DNA of 64,000 nt from Oscillatoria sp. SIO1A7 (GCA_010672965.1 JAAHFN010000003.1:62001-126000); one strand, 5' to 3'. Counted from the stretch's first letter, positions 17,252-27,135 are shown. A program made the numbers and translations. Notes: generated by a model not told the origin, from the sequence alone.

Positions 17252-19339
17252 CTAAGTCGAAACCTTGTCCCCTAGTTCTTGTCCCCAAGTAGCTTGATTT
17301 TTACTCAACTTTAAATTTTCCCACTCTTGTTTGGCGCTATTTTCAAGAAACTCTAAAGTTTTAAGAAGTCCTAGAGCAGAGTCGTAAGATTCTTTAGTAA
17401 GTTGGGTTTGTTCTTCTGCCGAGTCAGCTACATTATCAACTAACAATCGCAAAAAGCCAATCATGGGATTGAGTCGAGTACGAATTTCATAAGACGTACT
17501 CATCAGAGTTTCGTTGCGGGCTTCGACCAGCATTTTCTCTTGAGTGTCGCCGAACTGCATATCGCACAGCTCTCTGTAATAACCATTTTGCTTGAAGAGT
17601 TCGTCATGGGTGCCCATCTCTAAAATGCGCCCTTCTTTCATAACGACAATGCAATCGGCTTTTTTGACTGTAGAGAGCCTATGGGCAATGACGATGGTCG
17701 TGCGAGCGCGATTGTTTTTGCTGAGTCGGTCGATCGCTTCTTGTACGAGATGCTCGGAAACGGTGTCTAAGGCGCTAGTGGCTTCGTCCAAAATTAATAT
17801 TTCTGGGGAGCTAATGAGAGCGCGGGCTATCGAAATCCGCTGTCGTTGGCCGCCGGATAGAAGTACGCCGCGATCGCCGAGGTTGGTGTCAAACCCTTGC
17901 TCCAGATGCATGATGAAGTTGTAAGCATTAGCTTGCTTCGCCGCTTCTATTATCTCTTTTTCTGTTGCTTCTGGCCGAGGGTAGGCAATGTTTTGGCGAA
18001 CTGACTTGTTAAATAGAAACGTCTCCTGACTGACTATGCCCATTGCTTGGCGCAGGGATTTCAAGTCATATTCTCTCAAATCTATCCCATCAATTAAGAT
18101 TCTGCCTTTCGTAGGATCGTGAAATCTTGGCACCAAATCTGCTAGGGTTGATTTCCCCGCTCCAGTTCCCCCCACCAAGGCCAAAGTGCTTCCTTTCGGA
18201 ATCCATAAATCTATCCCATCTAGAACCATAGCCTCGGTACCGGGATAGGCAAAAGAAACTCCCTCAAAGCGGATTCCTTCTTGCAAACCCTTATAGGTAT
18301 TCTTGCCATTCTTCATTAAAGGTTTGTCATCGCGCCGTAAAAATTCATTGACAATTACCGTACTCGGCACTACATTAGCAAATCGGCTGCGAGTATTGTT
18401 TAACTGACCTATTAGCGGAATTAACCTGTTGAGGACGAATAGATAAGTTAACAGCACAGTTGAAAGTGACTCGAACTGACCGGAAAATAAAAAACGACCG
18501 ATCGCAATTATGCTTAATAAAGCAATCAGACCCGTAACCTCATTTATCGGCCCTATTATGGCGTAGTTCTTCTCTGATTTCAGCTCTGCTTCCTGTCGTT
18601 TATCGATCAGTTGCACTAGCTTTTCATATTCCCGGTCTTCATTAGTAGTCGATTTAACCAGCCTAATTCCATTTAAAATCTCTATAAAGCTTCCCGAGAA
18701 AAGCCTAGATGCTTTTGACAATTCTTCTCCAAACTGCTGCGATCGCCTGATACAATATTGCCCGATTGCTGGAACTAGCAATAATACGAATGTCGAGGCT
18801 ATAGTTAATTGCCAAGAAATTGAAATCAGAATTCCCACAAAAACTAAAATCGTAGCCGCCAGGGTCATCATACTAATGCCGACGCGAATTGCCCCCGCCG
18901 TTCGACCTACCTCTTGCCCTATGCAGTTTACTATATCTCCTACTTTTGTTCTATAGTAAAAATCTAAATCTACATCTAACAACAACTTAATTGCAGCTAC
19001 TCGGACATCTTTAACTAATGCTTTGGATAGATAGGTAGAAGCTAAGGTGCCAGCATAGCTAGTTATATTCTTTAAGACGATCGCCAGTAGAATCATCCCC
19101 ATCATCAAGGGCAGTCGATAGTCTCCCGGCAGTGCCCCGAATAACGACATTACATAGCGCAAAAAGGGTGGAGCCCCATCTAGATTAGTTTCTTGCCCGA
19201 TGACCCCTAGCACTAGAGGTACGATTAGGGCTGTACTCACCCCATTGAACAGCGCTCCCGACCAACCTAGAAGCACAGTCATAACAATCCACCCGGGATG
19301 TCTTCGAGCAAATTTCAGCAGGAGCTTATAAGGAGACAT
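17252..19339 (-). CDS. ABC exporter (HepA-like) with C-terminal degenerate histidine-kinase-like segment
   Basis: This 695-residue half-transporter has an N-terminal six-helix ABC exporter domain (to about 330) and a nucleotide-binding domain with Walker A GGTGAGKST, Q-loop SQETFLF, signature LSGGQRQR, Walker B ILILDEATSALD and switch His in IAHRLSTV. It should export a lipid, glycolipid or polysaccharide as a homodimer, as cyanobacterial HepA proteins do. The last about 100 residues resemble a HisKA dimerisation domain (STSYEIRTRLNPMIGFLRLL), but the phospho-acceptor His is Tyr and no kinase ATPase domain follows. The ATG at 19339 with AGGAA upstream is preferred to an in-frame TTG at 19366. 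Glycosyltransferase and FkbM genes follow the same strand. Confidence 0.88.
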   Translation of the reverse strand: MSPYKLLLKFARRHPGWIVMTVLLGWSGALFNGVSTALIVPLVLGVIGQETNLDGAPPFLRYVMSLFGALPGDYRLPLMMGMILLAIVLKNITSYAGTLASTYLSKALVKDVRVAAIKLLLDVDLDFYYRTKVGDIVNCIGQEVGRTAGAIRVGISMMTLAATILVFVGILISISWQLTIASTFVLLLVPAIGQYCIRRSQQFGEELSKASRLFSGSFIEILNGIRLVKSTTNEDREYEKLVQLIDKRQEAELKSEKNYAIIGPINEVTGLIALLSIIAIGRFLFSGQFESLSTVLLTYLFVLNRLIPLIGQLNNTRSRFANVVPSTVIVNEFLRRDDKPLMKNGKNTYKGLQEGIRFEGVSFAYPGTEAMVLDGIDLWIPKGSTLALVGGTGAGKSTLADLVPRFHDPTKGRILIDGIDLREYDLKSLRQAMGIVSQETFLFNKSVRQNIAYPRPEATEKEIIEAAKQANAYNFIMHLEQGFDTNLGDRGVLLSGGQRQRISIARALISSPEILILDEATSALDTVSEHLVQEAIDRLSKNNRARTTIVIAHRLSTVKKADCIVVMKEGRILEMGTHDELFKQNGYYRELCDMQFGDTQEKMLVEARNETLMSTSYEIRTRLNPMIGFLRLLVDNVADSAEEQTQLTKESYDSALGLLKTLEFLENSAKQEWENLKLSKNQATWGQELGDKVST

Positions 19340-19531
19340 GGAATATTTCCTGGACTCTGTGGCCAAGCGTTAACATCATATATTGCCGGATTGGCAAATG
19401 ACAAATATACTTTAACTTACTATATATTTTTAATCAAATCGTATATATCTGTTTGACAGCCGGGGCTGTATGCTTTTATTTTTTCAAGTTTTATTGGCGA
19501 TCGCAGAATTTCAATTCCCTGTATGTCTGTA

Positions 19532-19669
19532 TATAGCGTTTCTCAAATAAGTGTAACGTAGGGGCGACAGCATCCCCAAGACAATCTCGGCCGTAGAACG
19601 GTAACCCTCGTAATGGGATGCAACGCCGCTTCGCCCCAGAAACCTCACATCAATTTGAGAACCGCTATA
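19532..19669. mobile_element. TATAGCG-type MITE (family B), copy A
   Basis: The ends TATAGCGTTTCTCAAAT and ATTTGAGAACCGCTATA are inverted repeats. The interior contains TAGGGGCGACAGCAT and a TTCGCCCC segment. It overlaps the next element (19666-19772) by a shared TATA. Family B recurs at 21350, 22533, 32953, 33090 and 46325. Confidence 0.8.
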
Positions 19670-19772
19670 GCACTACGCAAACAAGTTAACACATTTATAA
19701 ATGCTCGTTTCTTAGTCAGATTATACCTTTGACTTATTACCTTGAGACTTTTGACTTTTGACTTGCGCTATA
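19666..19772. mobile_element. TATAGCACTACGC-type MITE (family C), copy 1
   Basis: It begins TATAGCACTACGCAAA and ends GACTTGCGCTATA. The interior contains GAGACTTTTGACTTTTGACT. An inverted copy lies at 47142-47245. It shares TATA with family B copy A, as if one element had targeted the TATA end of the other. The remaining gap (19370-19531, 19773-19869) shows nothing else. Confidence 0.7.
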
Positions 19773-19869
19773 TATATTAAAACCCCGCCCAAGCAGGCAA
19801 GACGATAATCAATCGATCTCTGCGGGGCAGGTTTTGCAAGCTTTGCACCAATATTGTTTTGGCTCTTTC

Positions 19870-21033
19870 TCATAAACGGGATATCAGATCCGAAAGAGTA
19901 GCTGCCATTGCCCGCACGCTATAATGCCGCACGCATCTTTCCCGGCCTTTGATTCCAAGCTCGCGAGCCAGCTCTAGATTTTGGAATATAGATGCAATCC
20001 CCTCGGCAATTTGCTCGGGAGAACCAGGATCCGCCAGATAGCCAGTTCCCCCTAAGATTTCTGGAATGTCGCCGACTTTGGTTGCTAAAACTGGCTTGGC
20101 CATTGCCATGCCATCGGTAAGCTTCAAAGGAAACTGAGCCTTAGATGTCAACGTATCTCTTTGGGGAACTACCACGACATCAGCCGCAGCCACCACCTCG
20201 GGCATTACCTCCACAGGATACCTTGGCAACTTAATAATCCAGCGACCCCATTGTTCTATAAGTCTATCATCATAGTCATCATAAGGACTACCCCCTACGA
20301 TCGCCAGCCTCAAATCCCCTTCGTTCAAGCGTTCTAGGGCGCTTAAGACATCTTCAACGCCTTTATGGGGCCTTGGTGCCCCTGGAAACATTAAAATTCG
20401 ATATCCCTCCAGGCCATAACGCTCCTTGCTGGCCTTCTGGTCGTACCTCTGCGGATCGAACAAATCCGTATCCTTGCCATTGGGCAAATATACTCCCCCA
20501 AAACGGTCTTGCAAAAACTGGGTATCTATCGTAATGGCATCGGCTCGGGAGACCCAGCTCTCCATCCACCTTATATATAAAGGATGATTGGGATCTCTCA
20601 ACTGACCTTGTTTTTTGAACAGATGGCGATAAAACTCTTTGGGCGAGCCCGGGCGATACCGCCATTCATCCCCGCCATACCAGCTCATTTCCCAGTCGTC
20701 CATATCCAAAATTACCGGACGGCGAGTTCTTAATTTTTTCAGCAGGGAGATTCCGAAGCTCGTCGGCTTGGGCTTGACCGCATAAATAATATCTCCCTCT
20801 ATTTTTTGCAACAGCTCCCGAGCCGAGCCCAAAAAATCAGGATAGTTTTTGCCCGGTATGGAATCAACTGGGATGCCCCTTGGCGGAATTGCATACAGTT
20901 CTCGGCCAAACTGAAATCCCACTACTTGTACTTCATAGTTGAGCTTTCTCAGGACTTGACCGAGCAGAAAGGCGCGAATCGCTCCTCCTCCCGATAGATC
21001 GCTGACAACTAATGAAAATTTTAATTTGGACAT
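19870..21033 (-). CDS. GT4-family glycosyltransferase
   Basis: This 387-residue protein has the GT-B fold of family GT4: an N-terminal Rossmann domain opening FSLVVSDLSGGGAIRAFLLG and a C-terminal nucleotide-sugar domain with MFPGAPRPHKGVEDVLSAL, LAIVGGSPYDD and a KLTDGMAMAKPVLATKVGD-type donor-binding loop. In the EX7E-like region the first Glu is replaced. It probably adds a sugar to a surface glycan or glycolipid at the cytoplasmic membrane. The gene lies between an ABC exporter and an FkbM methyltransferase on the same strand, separated by repeats, consistent with a polysaccharide cluster. The ATG at 21033 is clear. Donor and acceptor are unknown. Confidence 0.85.
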   Translation of the reverse strand: MSKLKFSLVVSDLSGGGAIRAFLLGQVLRKLNYEVQVVGFQFGRELYAIPPRGIPVDSIPGKNYPDFLGSARELLQKIEGDIIYAVKPKPTSFGISLLKKLRTRRPVILDMDDWEMSWYGGDEWRYRPGSPKEFYRHLFKKQGQLRDPNHPLYIRWMESWVSRADAITIDTQFLQDRFGGVYLPNGKDTDLFDPQRYDQKASKERYGLEGYRILMFPGAPRPHKGVEDVLSALERLNEGDLRLAIVGGSPYDDYDDRLIEQWGRWIIKLPRYPVEVMPEVVAAADVVVVPQRDTLTSKAQFPLKLTDGMAMAKPVLATKVGDIPEILGGTGYLADPGSPEQIAEGIASIFQNLELARELGIKGRERCVRHYSVRAMAATLSDLISRL

Positions 21034-21129
21034 AATCCAACTTTATAATTAGGGAATTGGGAAGAGCGGAATTGGGCATGGGGCAACCTCCCCCTCTTGG
21101 GAGGGTGCCCTTGGGGTGGGTGGCATTGG

Positions 21130-21245
21130 GCATTGGGGCGAAGCATTCCAATCCAATAGTTTTTTGTATAGCAAAAGCTATCTCGGGAATGCTGTCGCCC
21201 CTACGTCCCGGGTCGATACTCTTGAATGCCAAATCTAAAAAACAT
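21130..21245. repeat. GGGGCGAAGCATTCC...GGAATGCTGTCGCCCC element, copy 1
   Basis: Imperfect inverted repeats GGGGCGAAGCATTCC and GGAATGCTGTCGCCCC bracket about 80 bp. Two further copies are tandemly duplicated at 22930-23198. The ends resemble the interior of family B MITEs, so the families are related. Confidence 0.65.
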
Positions 21246-21349
21246 ACCCTTGAAAGGGGCATTGGGCGCCATACCTGCCCATTGGGCATTGGGCATGTTC
21301 GCATTGGGCATTGGATAGTTTTAAGTTGTAAGCTTTGAGCGTTAAGTTA

Positions 21350-21492
21350 TATAGCGTTTCTCAAATAAGTGTAATAAAAGAAACGTAGGGGCGACAGCAT
21401 CGCGAGCGACGATCTCGGCTGTGGAATGGTAATTCCCGTATTGGGATATTGCATCCCCCAGACACCTCACATCAAGCGCGAGAAACGCTATA
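21350..21492. mobile_element. TATAGCG-type MITE (family B), copy B
   Basis: It starts TATAGCGTTTCTCAAATAAG and ends GAGAAACGCTATA, with TAGGGGCGACAGCAT inside. After it, 21510-21690 holds GGACGGGCGTCCCGCCTG palindromic repeats of the type also found inside the gene at 41468-43273. Confidence 0.8.
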
Positions 21493-21701
21493 TCAAATCC
21501 CTTTAAGCCCCCTAAAAAACAATACTCCCGTAGGACGGGCGTCCCGCCTGTCCGCCAGAGAGGCTCTTTTGGGACAGGCGGGCGTCCGCTCCCCGGGCGT
21601 CCCGCCTGTCCATGCCCTATGCCCAATGCCCCATTCCCAACTTTATCCTGAGCCTGTCGTAGGCGCAGCCCGCCCTCCGGGGCGTAGGGTCCCAATTACC
21701 T

Positions 21702-22475
21702 CTATACCAAAGCATATCCCTCAAATTCTAAAACAACCTTTTCAATAAGATCGGCATCCACGATCGCTTTACTAATCCAAAATGTATTGTACTTATTTTT
21801 CAGGCAAGCAGTGTATCCTGCTTCTTCTAGGATTGCATTAATTTCCTCATAGTCTTTGTGAGTCCACAACCCAGAAAGACTGTGATGAGTTTCTACGATC
21901 CAACACTTGGCTTGCAATCGACTGAAATCAATTCCTTTGAGAACCATCAGTTCGTGACCCTCGACATCGAGGCTAATTAAGTCGGTCTTGCCAAACTCTG
22001 GATATTTTGATAGCCAATAATTTAGCGATCGCACTGTAATTTTTTCTACCGGGGCGTTGGCCTCGAACTTTACCAGCTCTCGGTGACGGGTATTTTTGGT
22101 CTCATCAATCGAAGATAGGGCTCCATAGCTGCGGATTTCCAAAACCCGCTCTCGGTCGGAAATACCCTCGTTAATGCATTTGACCTGGGGGTTCAACCAA
22201 TAAAGCCGATTTAACTTTGTAAAAGTCCAGCGAACCGGCTCAAAACAGAGTCCCCTAGCTCCTTTCAAGGCAAATAAAAATGTATTGGAATATTTGATGC
22301 CATCATAAGCACCGATGTCGATAAATCTATCGACGGAGCCAAAGAGATATTCGATCGCCCTATCTTCCTGCTCTTGGCCATAGCTTACTTGGGGCGATCG
22401 CTTATTTTCTACATAAGTCAAGACGGGCTTAGCGATACTACTCAGTTTCTGCTCGATCTTATTGGCAAAATTCAT
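21702..22475 (-). CDS. FkbM-family methyltransferase
   Basis: This 257-residue SAM-dependent methyltransferase of the FkbM family typically O-methylates sugars or similar small molecules. The SAM-binding motif is RFIDIGAYDGIKYSNTFLF (about residues 50-68). The family motif LISLDVEGHELMVLKGIDF lies near 165-183, and ETHHSLSG follows. The ATG at 22475 is the natural start. The gene lies upstream of a GT4 glycosyltransferase and an ABC exporter on the same strand, separated by about 670 bp of repeats, so a shared role in surface glycan modification is plausible but unproven. The length is normal and no motif is missing. Confidence 0.87.
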   Translation of the reverse strand: MNFANKIEQKLSSIAKPVLTYVENKRSPQVSYGQEQEDRAIEYLFGSVDRFIDIGAYDGIKYSNTFLFALKGARGLCFEPVRWTFTKLNRLYWLNPQVKCINEGISDRERVLEIRSYGALSSIDETKNTRHRELVKFEANAPVEKITVRSLNYWLSKYPEFGKTDLISLDVEGHELMVLKGIDFSRLQAKCWIVETHHSLSGLWTHKDYEEINAILEEAGYTACLKNKYNTFWISKAIVDADLIEKVVLEFEGYALV

Positions 22476-22532
22476 GGTCTTGTTTGTATTGGCTTTTGCT
22501 TTTATTTATAACTCAAGTTATTAAGTCTGGGC

Positions 22533-22683
22533 TATAGCGGTTCTCAAATGTAATAAACGATAGAGCCCTTGAAATGTAGGGGCGACAGCATCTCCCTTGA
22601 CCATCTCTGCTGTAAAACGGGAATTCTCATATTGGGATATTGCATCCCCCAGGCACCTCACATCAAGAGCGAGAAACGCTATA
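22533..22683. mobile_element. TATAGCG-type MITE (family B), copy C
   Basis: The ends are TATAGCGGTTCTCAAATGTAA and GAGAAACGCTATA. It contains TAGGGGCGACAGCATC. It lies 58 bp upstream of the FkbM start codon, so it probably forms part of that gene's promoter region. Confidence 0.8.
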
Positions 22684-22929
22684 GTAGGAGGTCAAGAAAT
22701 AATTGAGCATTGGGCAAAAGGGCATTGTGCGCCATACCTGCCCATTGGGCATGGGGCATTGAACATTGGGCATTGGGATAGTTTTAAGTTTTTAGCTTTG
22801 AGCGTCAAGTTTTATCAAATCCCTTTAAGCCCCCTAAAAAACAATACTCCCGTAGGACGGGGCATGGACGGGCGTCCCGCCTGTCAATGGCCAATGCCAC
22901 CCACCCCCCGACCCCTTTCAAGGGTATGT

Positions 22930-23198
22930 TTTTTATAATATTCCTGGCAGGAGCGCGGTCGGTGGGCTGCATGGGTTTCTGGGGCGAAGCATTCCAATAC
23001 AATCATCTTGTTTAGTAGCATAAGCTGTCTCGGGAATGCTGTCGCCCCTACGCCCCCTACGCCCTTTTTTATAATTCTCCTGGCAGGAGCGCGGTCGGTG
23101 GGCTGCATGGGTTTCTGGGGCGAAGCATTCCAATACAATCATCTTGTTTAGTAGCATAAGCTGTCTCGGGAATGCTGTCGCCCCTACGCCCCGGGTCG
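22930..23198. repeat. Tandem duplication, period 136 bp
   Basis: Two near-identical units, each containing CCTGGCAGGAGCGCGGTCGG and ending GGAATGCTGTCGCCCCTACG, lie head to tail (first motif starts at 22943, second at 23079). Each encloses the inverted-repeat element also seen at 21130. No gene is supported from 22476 to 23325. Confidence 0.8.
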
Positions 23199-23325
23199 AT
23201 ACTCGATAGCTCTCAATAATGCCAAATCTAAAAAACATACCCTTGAAAGCACCCCCCGACCCCCTCCCAAGAGTCCCAAGAGGGGAGTGCCCTATGCCCA
23301 ATGCCCAATTCCGCTCTTCCCCAAA

Positions 23326-26300
23326 TCAATATTCTTCTACAAAGCTTTCATGTACCCAGAGAACTTCGCGGCGCTTGTTGCGAACTTTCACTAAACCGCC
23401 AAACTCAGATTTGGGGTCTTTTTCCTTGAGGAAGCCATGAAACTCTCGCAACATGGCACCTTCGGCTCGGATCGGCCTTTCCTCTTTTTGCCAGCTTGGA
23501 GCTTCCTCTTCCATCGCTTCCTCTATATTGTCGCTCATTTGCGAGGCAAGTCCGAAAAGTTCTTGACCAAAATCTATTTGTTCTCCGTATTGCTCGAAAA
23601 CTGCTTCGTCAAAAACTAACTTGCCAGCGGAAGCAATAAAAGGCATGAACAGACCCAAGGCTCCGGTGACTGTTTTTAGATAAGGGGCAATTTTGACCAA
23701 CCACTTGCGGGGCAGGTCTAGCTCGTAAACTCCTAACTCCGGGCGATCGCGATTTAGGATTGGCAGGGGTTTCTTGGAATGCTCGCACCAGAGAGTGACT
23801 TGGAATTTGGCGCTCATCCATTTGGGGCGATCGAGAAATCCCGTCTCCATCGGCTTCATGCTAAACAAACGCGGGCCGTCCTTGGCTTCATCCTCAAGAG
23901 CCTGGATAACTGAAGTTAGTAGCTTTTCCCCTTGACTGGCCAATTCCTTCTGGCTTTGGCTCAGGCTTTGGCTGGGGTCTTCTTTTATATCGGCAAACTC
24001 CCGGTTAACTCGCTCCTGCAAAGGCTGCATCTTTTCATCTACCCTTGCCAGAGTTGTCTCGATATTTTCTGCCCGGTCTTCCCGGTAGTTAGCCACTATT
24101 TTATCTAGCAACTTATCTATGTTTTGCCATTCCTCGCAGTTGGGAACGCTACAGGGATAATCTTGGCGACGTTTTCTTTTAGCCTCGACTAGCTTTTTGA
24201 GATTAAACAGCCCCAAGCCGGGTTGGTTTTGGCCGCAGGGGGCGACGCAGGGCACCATAATCTCGCAGTTCAATCCTTCCCAGAAGTTCTCTACCAGCCA
24301 TTTGACTTCTTCTGCTAGCACCGAGAGAAAGTAATCGGGATAGGCGGCACGCACGGTAATATGTATGTTCGTACCGATATGCTCTAGGAGGGCGCGACCG
24401 TTGTAGCCGTTGTCGAGCATCAGCCCCCGCTGCCAATGGACGCTATCGGCATGGTTTTTTCGACCTAGGGAATATTTATGCAGGCGGACGATGAGCTGAT
24501 AAAAAATACCTTCGGCTTTGGCTTCGTTGCCCCGGTCGTTAACTATTTTGCAGACTCGGACTAGCTGCCTGTCTCCTTCTAGGGGGTTTTCTCTAGGCCA
24601 GTCTGGCAGAGATTTCGGGCGCTCGTCGGGAACGAGTTGGGCGATTAAACTGGTGGTATTGTTCGATCGCTCCCCTTCAAGAAATACGCGATAGGAAAGG
24701 TCGAAGCGCTCCATCAGGCGCAGAAAGATTTGGTGCAATTCCTCGGGATAGGGATTTTCTCCTCGGTTCGGGTCTTCCCATACCCGGCCGAGGCGCTCTA
24801 GAGTAACTATGCCGTTTTTTTGGCGAGTTTCTTTGTCGTCGAGAACGAAGCTAATCGCTTTGGCCAACCAGTCCGGCTTGAGTATGACGCAATCTCGGAG
24901 AATGGGGTCGTAGTCGTAGTGGATTAGATGGCCGAGAGTATGGGATATTTTCAGGAATAGCTCTGCTTGGGATTCTGTCAAGCCGTACTCGTTACAAACT
25001 TCTATTGCTTCTGCGTAAGAAATATAGGCTTTCTCTTTGGCTCGCAATGCTTCCCGAACCCGCTGCCATTTGGCCGGAACTTCGCGCCCCATCTCCGGCA
25101 GAGCGGCGGCAATTTCCGCTATTTTTTCTTTCAGTTCTTCGATGCCGAGGGCAACGCCGGTTTCCGGGTTCGGCTTGCTATCGACATGGAGAAAATCGAC
25201 GAGCATATCGCCAAATAAATCGCGAAGGTACTGGCGATCGATATTCGGCTGTCGCTTTCCTGGCCCGCCGTGGGTAGCTATTACCAATACTTTGGCTTCC
25301 GGGGCTCGGTGCTGGATTAGGGTCAGCCATTCTTCTAGGGAATTCTGTTGCAGCCCTTCCCTGGGTTTCCAGATTGCCAGATAAACCGCCGGGGCGCTAA
25401 AAAACAATTGGTGCGTGGGGCGATATACGTCCTGGCCGCCAAAGTCCCAGCCGTTTAAAACTATCTCCCTGCTGCCAAAGGGACTGGCCTCGGGACTGGT
25501 AACTTTCACCGGCTTAATTTCTACCCCGTGGGTTGTCTCTCTATCTTCGATCCAAACATCCCCTCGCAAAGCTCCCAGGAGAGAACTCTTGCCCGTCGCC
25601 CCTTCGCCGACCAAGATTAGCTTGGCTTCGTAAAGGGCGATCGTTTCTTCTGCCTTGGCTCGCAAATATTCCAAAACTGCTTCGGTGCCCTGCTTGTAGG
25701 CGGCGGCTAAGTCGGGATTGAGGGGATTGCCGTCAAGTCTTAGGTCTTTGAGTTTGGGGAGTCGTCCCAAGGATGCGGGCAAGTCGGCGAGGCGATTGTT
25801 TTCTAGCCAGAGTTTTTCCAGTTCCGCCAATTCCTCCAAGCTGTCTGGCAGCTCTGTTAGTTGGTTGTTGTGGAGGGAAAGCATCTGCAACCCTGTAAGA
25901 CTTGCGAGCGCTTCTGGCAGCTTCGTTAGTTGGTTGTTGTCGAGGTCAATCCGCTGTAACTGGGTAAGATTTGCGATCTCTTCTGGCAGCTTCGTTAGTT
26001 GGTTGTTGTCGAGGTCAATCCGCCGTAACTGGGTAAGGCTTGCGATCGCCTCTGGCAACTCCGTTAGTTGGTTGTTGTAGAGGTAAAGCATCTGCAATCT
26101 TGTAAGACTTGCGATCGCTTCTGGCAATTCCGTCAGTTGGTTGTTCTGGAGGTAAAGCCATTGCAATCTTGTAAGACTTGCGATCGCTTCTGGCACTTGT
26201 GTTAGTTGATTGTAGCTGAGGTTAAGCGCCTGCAACTGGGTAAGATTTGCGAGCGCTTCTGGCACCTCTGTTAGCTGATTCTGACTGAGGCTAAGCTCCT

Positions 26301-26643
26301 GCAGCTGGGTAAGATTTGCGAGCGCTTCTGGCACCTCTGTTAGTTTGTTTTTGTAGAGGTCAAACTGTTGCAATTTGGTAAGATTTACGATCGCCTCTGG
26401 CAACTCCTTTAGTTGGTTTTCGCTGAGGTCAAGCTCCTGCAATCTTGTAAGACTTGCGATCGCTTCTGGAAACTCTGTTAGTTGATTGTAGCTGAGGTTA
26501 AGCACCTTCAACTGGGTAAGACTTGCGATCGCTTCTGGCAATTCCGTCAGATTCATGCCAGCAAGGTAGAGTTCTGTTGCGCCGGTTTGCCTCGCCTCCT
26601 CGATGCGTTGCTCTGCTTCTCGGTATGCTTGGTCTTTGGCCAT
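23326..26643 (-). CDS. Leucine-rich-repeat Roc-COR (ROCO-family) GTPase
   Basis: This 1105-residue protein has an LRR domain (about 22-310, roughly twelve 23-residue repeats of the LPEAIASLTxLQ type), a Roc GTPase domain with P-loop GEGATGKSS at 346-354 and switch II WDFGGQDVYRPTHQ, a COR domain (about 520-760) and a long C-terminal region. ROCO proteins are GTP-regulated dimers that relay signals; bacterial ones have no settled role. The C-terminus has Cys residues (CAPCG, CSVPNC) that could bind metal, a coiled-coil-like segment and a hydrophobic stretch near 1010-1030. The LRR codons are highly repetitive at DNA level, suggesting recent repeat expansion. The ATG at 26643 is clear. It stands alone. 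Confidence 0.9.
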   Translation of the reverse strand: MAKDQAYREAEQRIEEARQTGATELYLAGMNLTELPEAIASLTQLKVLNLSYNQLTEFPEAIASLTRLQELDLSENQLKELPEAIVNLTKLQQFDLYKNKLTEVPEALANLTQLQELSLSQNQLTEVPEALANLTQLQALNLSYNQLTQVPEAIASLTRLQWLYLQNNQLTELPEAIASLTRLQMLYLYNNQLTELPEAIASLTQLRRIDLDNNQLTKLPEEIANLTQLQRIDLDNNQLTKLPEALASLTGLQMLSLHNNQLTELPDSLEELAELEKLWLENNRLADLPASLGRLPKLKDLRLDGNPLNPDLAAAYKQGTEAVLEYLRAKAEETIALYEAKLILVGEGATGKSSLLGALRGDVWIEDRETTHGVEIKPVKVTSPEASPFGSREIVLNGWDFGGQDVYRPTHQLFFSAPAVYLAIWKPREGLQQNSLEEWLTLIQHRAPEAKVLVIATHGGPGKRQPNIDRQYLRDLFGDMLVDFLHVDSKPNPETGVALGIEELKEKIAEIAAALPEMGREVPAKWQRVREALRAKEKAYISYAEAIEVCNEYGLTESQAELFLKISHTLGHLIHYDYDPILRDCVILKPDWLAKAISFVLDDKETRQKNGIVTLERLGRVWEDPNRGENPYPEELHQIFLRLMERFDLSYRVFLEGERSNNTTSLIAQLVPDERPKSLPDWPRENPLEGDRQLVRVCKIVNDRGNEAKAEGIFYQLIVRLHKYSLGRKNHADSVHWQRGLMLDNGYNGRALLEHIGTNIHITVRAAYPDYFLSVLAEEVKWLVENFWEGLNCEIMVPCVAPCGQNQPGLGLFNLKKLVEAKRKRRQDYPCSVPNCEEWQNIDKLLDKIVANYREDRAENIETTLARVDEKMQPLQERVNREFADIKEDPSQSLSQSQKELASQGEKLLTSVIQALEDEAKDGPRLFSMKPMETGFLDRPKWMSAKFQVTLWCEHSKKPLPILNRDRPELGVYELDLPRKWLVKIAPYLKTVTGALGLFMPFIASAGKLVFDEAVFEQYGEQIDFGQELFGLASQMSDNIEEAMEEEAPSWQKEERPIRAEGAMLREFHGFLKEKDPKSEFGGLVKVRNKRREVLWVHESFVEEY

Positions 26644-26877
26644 TGTTAAATTAAATTAGAAATTGGGCATTGGGCATTGGGCATTCATAGGGGCTATCAG
26701 ATCGAAGCTGAGAGCTGACCGCTGAGAGCTGACCGCTTCGCTGCTCCTCAACCCAACAAAGCTGCTTGCTGTAGGGGCAATCCCCCCGCGCGCTGCTTTG
26801 GGAGAGCGTTGCGCCCCCAAAGCAGCCAGAAAACGGTTTTCGTCAAATAATACCTTCGCCATTTTACCGCAGGAAAC

Positions 26878-26970
26878 GATCCCCCCAACCCCCCTTAAAA
26901 AGGGGGGCTAAGCTCTGAATCTCTCTCTTGCCCCCCTTTTTAAGGCTTTTTAAGGGGGGTTGGGGGGATC
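26878..26970. repeat. 25-bp inverted repeat, GATCCCCCCAACCCCCCTTA type
   Basis: Perfect 25-bp arms at 26878-26902 and 26946-26970 enclose 43 bp. Degenerate relatives lie at 39117-39184 and inside the coding sequence at 40328-40400. The rest of 26644-27213 holds degenerate repeats only. Confidence 0.85.
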
Positions 26971-27135
26971 TGGCGTTGGCCTCCGATCGGGCATTTGTTG
27001 GGTTGATTCCCGAGCCGCTCCCTGCAAATAAGGTGTTTTTGCACTTTGGCGAAGGTATTGGTCAAAGTTATCTGGTTTCTCGATCTTAGCGCAAAAAATT
27101 GATAAATTTGTTGTGACGCAATTTTGAGTGAGGCC

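Noticed and set aside
26656-26862. 68-codon frame starting MAKVLFDENRFLAALGAQ
   Set aside because: It is made of dispersed repeats (GGCGAAGGTAT and CCCAATGCCC types) seen elsewhere without a frame.
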